This document shows positions 55,352 through 64,000 of a stretch of DNA of 64,000 bases, in pieces; position 1 is the stretch's first letter; each line of letters opens with the position of its first letter. Below the pieces are notes generated by a model, which was not told the DNA's origin, searched no databases, and saw only the letters and a list, made by a program, of their open reading frames with translations. Both the position numbers and the translations under genes were made by a program. The stretch is from Epithemia pelagica (taxonomy: Eukaryota; Bacillariophyta; Bacillariophyceae; Surirellales; Surirellaceae), in NCBI GenBank assembly GCA_946965045.2, contig OX337238.1:2914001-2978000 (forward strand), given 5' to 3'.

Positions 55352-56800
55352 TCACTTTGTGTTGTTGGTACAATTTTCTAGCACAAGGAAGGATCCTTGC
55401 GAGCTGGTTATAGCACAAGCGCACGAACAAACAGTCGGCCTGTTCTTGGGTAGAGCATCCTCCAAAATGGTCCACAATTCATACGACAGGCACTGGGAAA
55501 CTGTCACATAGAATCCATGCCCCCAATTTGTGTTTGATCCAGAGAAGAATCGTGACATGGCAATAGTCGTAGGCCTTCGTATCATTGGGTTCAAGTGCTG
55601 TACTCTGTACTCGTCCTCACGGCGGATGCAATTGTGGGAGAGACAATGGTGCAAACTGTATTGCATGTGGTTGGTGTTTTGACAGAGTTGATTGACACGG
55701 CGTGTCTGTTGCAAAATCTCCTCGTGACATCACGATTCCAAAGAATTGGAACGGGGGGTTCCTTCCAGAATGACAGTAACTCACCATTTGCCAAAGTCAC
55801 CGCACTTTGGTTATTCACGACCGTTGCGACATCTTGTTCCCGATCCACATCCCAGGAGGTGTTGTGTGCCGTGTCTCCGGCTTCCGACGATGACAAGACG
55901 AGGGACGGGGGAGACTCCAAGACCATGCATGCTTCTTCATCATCAACGACAATGCATTCTTCATCATCCTCTTCTTGTTCGATAGTGTTGTCGTTTGGGC
56001 GACAAGGGGACGAAACAGACATTGCGGGAGAAATGGGGATTCCAGACATTGGTCATCCACAATAAGGGCGTTCCCACAAGATCACTATCATCGTGAGCAG
56101 CAGCATCCTTTCCACGACGACGACAAGTACGGTGGTCCCCAAATGGAGGATTCAACTTCGAATCGTCGTCCTTCTTGTGGATCCGGGCCGAAGACAACAG
56201 TGGTACGTTCGTTTTCATTGCATACCTCGTACCATCATCACCACTACTACAACTATCATTGGTGCTGCTGCTGCTGCTGCCGCAAGTCCACCGAACGAAT
56301 TCAGGTGCCGCCAAGACCGATGATGATAAGGACGATAACGACGACAATGAGGAGGAATACGAATCCAATCGTTGGTGGTTTCGAGTGATGGACGACGACA
56401 AGACGGATGCTACGTTGGGAACGATCGTTGGTGTCACGTGATTGTCGTTGATGTTGTTTGGAGGGTCTTGCAGTTGAAGTGGTGGTGGTGGTCCAAGAGA
56501 CCCACTGCCAACTGCACCATCATTACCCCACTCTGGCCTAACGTGACTCAGCTCCTGGTCCGGATGGTTGTTAACCTCTCGAACCTAGGAGTGCGTTTTT
56601 TGCTTGTCCACTCTTATTGCGGGTAACACGATCATCTTTCGTAGTAGTTTGTCTTGATGGTTTGAGAAGAAAGCGGATACCGGGGCATTGCAATGGGTGG
56701 TGGTTTGCACCCTTTTCATCAAGTCCAAGGCTTTGTCTTGTTCTTGTTTCGTCGTTCGACACAAGCGATCGACCTGGACTTGCTGTTGACGTGCCGTCAT
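55352..56800 (-). pseudogene. Partner-family gene P12, frameshifted
   Basis: ATG 56800 begins MTARQQQVQVDRLC; the shared TAG is at 56585-56587. After it, one frame runs from near 56437 to 55964 (LDSYSSSLSS to RPNDNTIEQ), the next section continues in another frame (56049-55591: DEECIVVDDEEACMV, SWDVDREQDVATV), and the last returns to the first frame (55714-55352: TRRVNQLCQNTNHM to SFLVLENCTNNTK). So at least two indels and one stop are present. It retains the acidic and LC motif 2 regions that P2 and P10 lack, which shows that the short forms arose by internal deletion. Convergent with K12. Confidence 0.65.
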
Positions 56801-58361
56801 GTTTCTTCTTCCTGTGTTGGGTGATGGTGTCGTGAACCAGTGTTTGCTTCGTTTTTCGGAAGGAGTTCTTCTTCTTCTTCTTCTTCTTCTAGTGGTTGTC
56901 CGTTCGGGTGGAGATGGGTCGTGAAATTGAGGAGAATGCTTTGGCGTTTGCTTGCTTCTTTGTTGTTGTTTGTATTGTTCATGAAAGTCCTCTCTCTCTC
57001 CTCGTCGTCCTCCTTCGTCTTGTTACCAATGAGGAATGAGGACGCGTGGTATAGTGTGCGTGTATTGTCTTGGAAGTTGGGGAAGGAGAACCCTTTGCCT
57101 GTTACAGTCCGTACAACAGTCGTACACTCCTTCATATGTGATAGCCCCAGACTCCAAGGACTTCACCCAGTCTTGAAGGCTGTTGTACTGGATCGCTCGG
57201 TGTGATTTTTGGTCGGACAAGATGGTGGTGGTGGTCCTTTTTCGGAAGGATACGTTGCTTCTCTACTCGATCGAACCGTTCTCACATCGTCCGTGTCGTC
57301 GTAGGTGTCTGCTTCCTTTTCGGAAAGGTTACTGACCTTGTCGAAAGGGTTATAAATTATTTGTGTTTGAATCGACATTCTGAGAGCGACAATGAAATGA
57401 GGGGATGACTTTGGGCGCCTCCCTTTCTATTTTGGTCTTACTGGTCATGCGCTTGTGCTGATTCGAGCGATTCTTCCAGAGTCCCAACCACACATGGACC
57501 ACACATGGACCACAACATCTACCCACAGACGGACAGTCCAAACGTTTGCCTTTTCTTGGATTCGATCCAGCCGCTGTTAAGTGCTCTTCTGGTTGCTTTG
57601 TTTTGTCTTTGTTGTTGTTTGTTTGGGGATATCGTTAATTGTTACTACGACTTTCTTGTTCTTTCCGGAACCAATGTCATGATGTGTCTCTCTTTTGTCA
57701 TCCTCGTCTCTCGTCGTTTCGCCGAGAGTCCTTTTACAGTTCGCGTCACAGTCCTACACCCTACACTGAGTCCTCAACTACTTATCTGATTGGAAGGCAT
57801 CCGAGTCCCGAGTCCGAATTACTTTCGCGAATGTACTCGAACCTCCGATTCCGATCCCGTCTCAGACGCCTGCGACTCCACATAAAAAAGGAATCCCCGT
57901 CTGTCCGAGTCACGGATGTCACGGGCCAACAAAAAAAAGATCCAATCACCATGACGACCTACCGACAAAACGACGGCCCACACACATTCGCACACGTTTC
58001 CAGTGTCTTTGTTGTGTCAAGAATGATGATGATGATCGAGTGATGGTGGGAATCCTCCAGACACACTCACTCACTCCGATGAACAGCACTCTCCAACCGG
58101 CATGACGGATGATTTGCGCAGAGAATGGTTCCTTTTTTAGGAGGATGATGCCAGCCACGAAACTCTCATCCTGTCGTATTAGTCCCCAGAACAACCACTA
58201 CAACCACTAGGACGACACTGCTGCTGCCAAGCGGCGAATGAGCCACAACAAGCCAGCAAAAGCACTCGATATACCAACACCAACCCTACTACCAACCCTA
58301 ACACCAACACGAAAATGACGCTGTTTTTTTGGAACGAGGCGCGTGCTACTGGAATGGCGAG

Positions 58362-58401
<40 letters not shown>

Positions 58402-59519
58402 CCACAGGAGTGCCAATGACGAGAAGAATCGATTGCCGAGCATAGAGAGTCTCTTCTTCTTCTCCTTTTCATCCTCCGACGACAAGGTCCGTGGTGGTCT
58501 ATGTATAAAGATCGTTGGCAAAAACACACAGACAGACAGGAATGGGGGAGCTGGTGGAACATTCGACAGGATGCCGCCGTCCTCGTTGCCGAATTTCGCG
58601 GGTCCTTTTTAGGCCACTATATAATACGTGAGGATGATACCCAGTCCCAAAACGCGGCCATGGATCTCTACACTAATCATCCTCGAAACAAAACAAATCC
58701 AAAAGTCACTGTCTCAACGTGGTACTATAGAGTGCAAGCCAATGTGGAACAAGAAGAACAAGTGAAAAAACAGAGGAGACGCGGCAATCTGCCAGAGACA
58801 GATCATTGGTGGAAACGTACGAGAAGCCTTTCATGCTTGATTGTTGTGGTCTTCAAGAGTGGGGAGTGGTGGGTACTTGCTCTGGGGTATTTGCGCCAGT
58901 AGCATCGTTGCATCTAGTCTTGTTCTTGTCGCTTCCCCAGATTGGGTGGATGATTTTCCTATCGTGGGTGCCAATTTCAAGTGATCTCGATAGAAGGGTC
59001 GGAGGGCTTCTATAGCATTTGTTGCATATTCGCGTTTGACAGTTTGGGACAACCATGTGTGATCGATGATTGGATTGGAACCTATGGATTTGGTCCGCTT
59101 CGTTGCGCATGGAGGAGGAAAGAGCGTTTGGCTGCGATGCAGATGTATTGTGCAAAACAGCCAGAAAAAGGCAAAGGGGTTCCAGTAAGGCCACGCGTTC
59201 TTCGAAATTGGATTGTCAGCGCGTTGATGGAATCTCTAGATTTGTGCCGAAGAAGTTGTTTCCGTGGATGGTTTTGGACCCGTAAATCTGTCCAAGGTCA
59301 TCCATCCGAGGATGCAATGATTGAAATCGCCACCGTGGAGGTGCGTCCTTCGTTGCTGCCGTATTTCGTTCCGGTTTTGGTGTGAAAGGTCCAGACTATT
59401 CGGTCCATCTGGTTCGAAGTCCATTGTGTAGTTTTTGAGCAGAAAGAGGAAACTCTTAGGCCCATTCCTTGAACAAAGGCGATCCATACCTTGCTGCTGT
59501 CATAAAATCTGAAAGCACC
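56801..59519. other. Spacer and leader upstream of K13 (module Sp)
   Basis: The left part matches 5723-6640 closely and the middle matches 6870-7560, including the CT tract (58364-58398, longer than at 7310) and the TATATAA string (about 58619). The Kelch leader is diverged and contains MEEERAFGCDADVLCKTARK at 59109 on the + strand. The GC-rich replacement seen at 6675-6769 is absent. No gene supported. Confidence 0.6.
58364..58398. repeat. CT dinucleotide microsatellite
   Basis: About 17 CT units, in the same module position as 7310-7331. Confidence 0.9.
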
Positions 59520-60728
59520 ATGACGACGACGCTGATGCATCAGCAAGCAAAACAATCTGGTCTTTGCTTTCTGAACACAAATAGTGAGGCGTCACATTGG
59601 AATGTCAATGACTGGCCTCGTCTTTTAGGTGGGTGGCGTGCGTATCATGCTTCAGTCATGCTCGACCATCCCCAACAAGATGACGAAACCCAGACGGTTG
59701 TTGTTTTGGGAGGATACAAACAAAATCAAGGCTACACCAACTCAGTGTTGTTGTTGAGGTTAGCAAAAGAAAACTTGCAATGGCGGGAAGGACCGCCGTT
59801 CATCAGCAACCGAGCCTATCATGCTGCGGTGGTTTGTAACGGAGGAGTTTACGTGATAGGAGGACACAATGGAAGATCATGTTTGGAAAGTATCGAACGG
59901 ATTGATGTTCAAAATTTGTGTTCCGAATCCATGGAAAGTTCTACCAGCAACCAATGGACGACCCTGACTTGTCGATTGTCTACGGCAAGAGATGAATGTT
60001 CGGCTGTTGCCGTGCACAATCGCTATATTGTTGTGATTGGTGGATACGACCGAGACCCTTTGTCGACGGTTGATATAATCGATACAGGTATCGCATGCAA
60101 CCACACTGTGATTGTGGGACCACCCATGACAGTTCCTCGGTATAGTTGTGCCAGTGCTGTCATTGGTAATCGTATTTTGGTTGTTGGAGGCTACATTAGG
60201 CACAATGCAGAAGTGCTCCAATCAGTAGAGTATTTGGAGATTCATGATCCTTCAGGCATCGAGACAATGAACACAGCAAGTGCAGTGTTTCCATTCTCAT
60301 GCCGTTGGACACGTCATGACCAAATTAATCTTTCCATCAAACGGTGGTTTCATGCAGTTGTAGCTGTTGGATCATGCCTGATTGTTATGGGAGGTTCCTT
60401 AGCCGTGGACGCTGTTGAAGTCTTGGACACTCGACGGAACACTGTGTGGACCTTTCCCCAATTAACAGGGTCACGTTATTCATGCAGTGCTGTGGTTCAC
60501 TCGAGGGGAATAGCTGTGATAAGTGGAGATGAAAATCCTTCATGTGCGACACTTTCTTTGATTGACAAGAATACGTGGTGTTTTCGTCGGCTCATTGAGC
60601 ATGTGCCACGTACAATCTTTGGGACCAGAACAGACTCACTGCGATCTACTCAAGGGTGTAATACAGTATTGAAAGAGTTTGATGAACGCCCTAATACGAA
60701 GTTATCGAATGGGAAATCTCAGACGTAA
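59520..60728 (+). CDS. Kelch-repeat protein K13
   Basis: 402 aa from ATG 59520 (MTTTLMHQQAKQSG); an in-frame ATG at 59469 is in leader sequence not kept by relatives. Six blades: VVLGGYKQ, VYVIGGHNG, VVIGGYDRD, LVVGGYIRHNA, IVMGGSLAV, AVISGDEN. The N-terminal loop is shorter (NTNSEASHWNVNDW) and the tail more diverged (NTKLSNGKSQT), marking it as a distinct branch, although blades 3-5 resemble K1 (IDTGIACNHT, AEVLQSVEYLE). Converges on P13 with only 32 bp between the stop codons, the tightest pair in the window. Confidence 0.88.
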   Translation: MTTTLMHQQAKQSGLCFLNTNSEASHWNVNDWPRLLGGWRAYHASVMLDHPQQDDETQTVVVLGGYKQNQGYTNSVLLLRLAKENLQWREGPPFISNRAYHAAVVCNGGVYVIGGHNGRSCLESIERIDVQNLCSESMESSTSNQWTTLTCRLSTARDECSAVAVHNRYIVVIGGYDRDPLSTVDIIDTGIACNHTVIVGPPMTVPRYSCASAVIGNRILVVGGYIRHNAEVLQSVEYLEIHDPSGIETMNTASAVFPFSCRWTRHDQINLSIKRWFHAVVAVGSCLIVMGGSLAVDAVEVLDTRRNTVWTFPQLTGSRYSCSAVVHSRGIAVISGDENPSCATLSLIDKNTWCFRRLIEHVPRTIFGTRTDSLRSTQGCNTVLKEFDERPNTKLSNGKSQT

Positions 60729-60760
60729 AAAGTGGTAATTGAGAAAAATAAATCTTAGGA

Positions 60761-62443
60761 CTAAAACGCAGTCATGAGAATGATTACTGTGAATCGAAGT
60801 GCTTGCTGTTGTTCCTGAGAACTATATGCGTTAACAAACATGCTGGGAGAAATGCAGATCACGTTGTGTAACATAAACGAACGACAGCAACTAGAAGTCA
60901 CCTTAAGCAGGTAATCACTTGTTGTTGTTGGTACGATCTTTTGTAGCACAAGAAACGATCCATGTGGGCTGGTCATAGCACAAGCGGAAGAAAAAACAGT
61001 AGGTCTGCTCTTGGGTAGAACATCCTCTAAAATGGTCCACAATTCGTAAAACAGGCACTGGCAAACTGTCACATAGAATCCATGCCCCAAGGGTGTTTGA
61101 TCCAAAGAAGAATCGTGATATGGCAAAAGTCGTACCATGCGTAGTCCTTCATATCATTGGGTTCATGTTCTGTACTTTGTACTCGTCCTCACGGCGGATG
61201 CAATTATGGGAGAGACAATGTGGTTGGTGTTTTGACAGAGTTGATCGACACGGCGTGTCTGTTGCAAAATCTCCTCGTGAAATCACGATTCCAAAGAATG
61301 GGGCTCCGAAACGTCGTCCTGGAGAGAATCCTTGTCGTGTTGTTGTTGGAGTGAAACTGTCGATTCAGCATTGCTCATAATTGGAGTATCTGGAAGAGGA
61401 GTTTTCTTCCATAATGACAGTAACGCCTGATTTACCAAACTCGCCGCACTTTGGTCCTTCACCGTGGCATCCTTGGAAGCGACGTCTTGTTCCAGATCCA
61501 CGTCCCAGATGGTGTTGTGTACCGTGTCTCCGGCTTCCGACGACGACAAGACGAGAGACGGAGGAGACTCCAAGACCATGCATGCTTCTTCATCATCAAA
61601 GACCATGCATTCTTCATCATCCTCTTCTTGTTCGATAGTGTTGTCGTTTGGGCGACAAGGGGACGAAACAGACACTGCGGGAGAAATGGGATTCCAGACA
61701 TTGGTCAACCACAATAAGGGCCTTCCCACAAGATCACTATCATCGTGAGCTGCAGCATCCTTTCCACGACGACGACAAGTATGGTGGTCCCCAAATGGAG
61801 GATGCAACTTCGAATCGTCCTCCTTCTTGTGGATCCGGGCCGACGACAACAACGGTACGTTCGTTTTCATTGCATGCGTCGTACCATCATCACCACTACT
61901 ACAACTATCATTGCTGCTGCTGCTGCTGCCGCAAGTCCACCGAATGGATTCAGGTGCCGCCAAGACCGTTGATGACAAGGACGACAACTAGGAGGAATAC
62001 GAATCCAATCGTTGGTGGTTTCGAGTGATGGACGACGACAAGACGGTTGCTACGTTGGGAACAATCGTTGGTGTCACGTGATTGTCGTTGATGTTGTTTG
62101 GAGGGTCTTGCAGTTGAAGTGGTGGTGGTGGTGCAAGAGACCCACTGTCAACTGCACCATCATTACCCCACTCTGGCCGAACGTGACTCAGCTCCTGGTC
62201 CAGGTGGTTGTTGTCCTCTCGAACCTAGGAGTGCGTTTTTTGCTTGTCCACTCTTATTGCGGGTAACACGATCATCTTTCGTAGTAGTTTGTCTTATTGA
62301 TGGTTTGAGAAGAAAGGGGATACCGGGGCATTGCAATGGGTGGTGGTTTGTACCCTTTTCATCAAGTCCAAGGCTTTGTCTTGTTCTTGTTTCGTCGTTC
62401 GACACAAGCGATCGACCTGGACTTGCTGTTGACGTGCCGTCAT
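60761..62443 (-). pseudogene. Partner-family gene P13, several stops and lost terminator
   Basis: ATG 62443 begins MTARQQQVQVDRLC. In-frame stops: the family-shared TAG (62225-62227), a TAG at 61988-61990 inside the Ser-rich run, and TGA at 61283-61285 where relatives have the Trp of SLESWFHQE. The last segment overruns the normal end: an insertion before the usual stop changes SDYLR-stop to SDYLLKVTSS and adds about 37 residues, to 60761. It retains the DEECMVFDDEEACMV unit and the C-terminal SPHGSFLVLQKIVP. Decayed copy, nearly overlapping K13. Confidence 0.65.
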
Positions 62444-62983
62444 GTTTCTTCTTCCTGTCTTGGGTGATGGTGCTTCGTTTTTCGGTAGGAGTTCTTCTTC
62501 TTTTAGTGGTTGTCCGTTCGGGCGGAGATGGGTCGTGAAATTGAGGAGAATGCTTTGCCGTTTGCTTGCTTCTTTGTTGTTGTGTACTACGACTTTGTAT
62601 GGTTCATGATGGTCCTCTCTCTCTCTCTCTCTGTCCTCGTCGTCCTCCTTCGTCTTGTTACCAATGAGGAGCGTGTGTTGTCTTGAAAGTTGGGGAAGGA
62701 GAACCCTTTGCCTGTTATAGTCCGTACAACAGTCGTACACTCCTTCATATGTGATAGCCCCAGACTCCAAGGACTTCACCCAAACGTGAAGTCTGTTGTT
62801 TGGGGATATCTTTAATTGTTACTACAACTTTCTTGTTCTTTCCGGAACCAATGTCATTATTTGATGGTCTCTCTTTTTTCGTCCTCGTCTCTTTTCGACG
62901 CCCTTTTACAGTTCGCATCGCAGTCCTACACCCTACACTAACTCCTGTACTCTGTACTACTTCTATCTCATTGGAATTGGAAG
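62444..62983. other. Start of another Sp spacer, before the hAT-like element
   Basis: Matches 48676-49150 closely, with a CT tract at 62614-62632 (shorter than 48853-48888). It ends in ATTGGAAG (62976-62983), the left target duplication of the inserted element; an extra ATTGGA just before it is unexplained. No gene supported. Confidence 0.6.
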
Positions 62984-63568
62984 TAGTGTTGGGGGCAAGG
63001 TCTGGACGAGGGGGTCACGGGTCACGGGTCACGCTGAGTTAAGGGGTCACAAAAAATGACCCCCGGCATGCTCCTACGTGACCCTTTCGGCACCTCATGC
63101 AACATCAACACGTTAAGGACTTAGTAACATGTCTACAAGAAAAATGGACTCCTCTTCTTCTTCATTGGGACCAATAGTAGCTGTAGCATGTGCACTCCTG
63201 GGGTTCCACTTGATCCAGCAACCTCTCTATCCATTATCTCCTTCAAGACTGACAAGTCGAACATTTGGCGAACGAATGGCTGGTTATTACCTATTATTGG
63301 AAGAGGAAGTGGTGGTCCCTCGACTTGTGTTCTAGGTAGACTTGATTCTCATTCAAGAGAGGCTCCAGTGGATCATCACTGTCATGTTCTGTTACTGTCT
63401 GTCGAACTCGACCTCAAAGTCAACATCATCAACATAAATGGTCGCTTAACAGTCGCTTTTAATCGTTCGGCATGCCCCGTCTATATTTTGCAATGACGGG
63501 CACAGGGTCACGGGTCATGGGGGCATGCACCTTTTCGGCATGCCCCATGCCGAATGCCCACAACACTA
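62984..63568. mobile_element. Non-autonomous hAT-like DNA transposon
   Basis: A 585-bp insertion with terminal inverted repeats TAGTGTTGGGGGCA (left) and TAGTGTTGTGGGCA (right, reverse complement), 13 of 14 positions the same. It is flanked by perfect 8-bp direct repeats ATTGGAAG (62976-62983 and 63569-63576). Homologous spacers (about 350 and 49150) lack the block. Subterminal regions carry repeated GGGTCAC and TTCGGCATGCCCC motifs and a hairpin GGGGTCA...TGACCCC (63043-63064). The 8-bp duplication and TAG ends fit the hAT superfamily. No transposase domain is visible; the internal short frames are unsupported, so it would depend on a transposase supplied elsewhere. Confidence 0.85.
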
Positions 63569-63576
63569 ATTGGAAG

Positions 63577-64000
63577 GCATCCGAGTCCCGAGTCCGAATT
63601 ACTATACTCGATTCCGATCCCGTCTGAGACGCCCGCGACTCGACATAAAAAATGAATCCCTGTCTGTCCGAGTCACGGATGTCACGGGCCAACAAAAAAA
63701 AGAGGCATTGTTATTTTCTCTGCTTTGGCCTGGTAGTCGCACTAAAGATCCACCATCCTTTTGTGTTGGCAGAATCACCATGACGACCTACGGACAAAAC
63801 GACGGCCCACACACATTCGCACACGTTTCCAGTGTGTTTGTTGTGTCAAGAATGATGATGATGATCGAGTGATGGCGGAAATCCTCCAGACACACTCACT
63901 CACTCCGATGAACAGCACTCTCCAAACGGCATGACGGATGATTTGCGCAGAGAATGGTTCCTTTTTTGGGAGGATGATGCCAGCCACGAAAGTCTCATCC
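63577..64000. other. Continuation of the Sp spacer to the window end
   Basis: Matches about 350-700 and 49150-49580 block for block, so another Kelch leader and gene are expected just beyond the window. No gene supported within it. Confidence 0.6.

Noticed and set aside
63129-63335. 68-aa frame inside the hAT-like element
   Set aside because: Too short and without a transposase motif; Ser-rich start and composition give no support.

Overview
This is eukaryotic DNA: multi-kilobase spacers, one-gene units without operons or ribosome binding sites, many microsatellites, and three classes of eukaryotic transposon. A diatom or related stramenopile alga is my best guess. That guess rests on the intron-poor Kelch gene family, the style of the APE/RT/RNase H retroelement and the overall composition, not on any marker gene, so it is only moderate.

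The window is one local gene cluster built by repeated duplication. Thirteen Kelch-repeat genes (K1 to K13) all lie on the + strand. Most are followed, tail to tail and usually within about 30 to 180 bp, by a member of a second unrecognised family on the - strand, here called the partner or P family. P proteins are rich in Ser, Gln and Asn, with Arg-rich and acidic blocks. Seven Kelch genes look complete (K3, K4, K7, K9, K10, K11, K13), two have altered C-termini (K5, K6) and four are broken by one or two small lesions (K1, K2, K8, K12). Of the P genes only P7 (35375-37882) is open throughout. P2, P3, P4, P6, P9, P10, P12 and P13 carry stops, frameshifts or deletions, and K1 and K11 are followed only by a short possible remnant. 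K5 and K8 have no P gene and lead directly to K6 and K9.

Layout: spacer, K1 (1779), K2/P2, long spacer, K3/P3 with a 430-bp ACT triplet expansion, K4/P4, K5, K6/P6, a transposon nest (24265-33036), K7/P7, K8, K9/P9, K10/P10, spacer, K11, K12/P12, spacer, K13/P13, spacer with a small DNA transposon. Spacers fall into a few types that repeat along with the genes, so the duplicated unit is gene plus leader plus partner.

The transposon nest holds an 8.4-kb non-LTR retrotransposon on the - strand: ORF1, and an intact 2031-aa ORF2 with endonuclease, reverse transcriptase, RNase H and a zinc-knuckle-like C-terminus. Beside it lie a short related 3' fragment and a 285-bp solo LTR. Three perfect 17-bp copies of the target site bracket the non-LTR insertions. 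A 585-bp hAT-like element with 8-bp target duplications sits at 62984-63568.

The Kelch proteins have no signal peptide or membrane segment and should be six-bladed Kelch propellers in cytosol or nucleus. The P protein has NLS-like Arg clusters. Nothing here shows that the two products interact; the reproducible feature is their convergent pairing.
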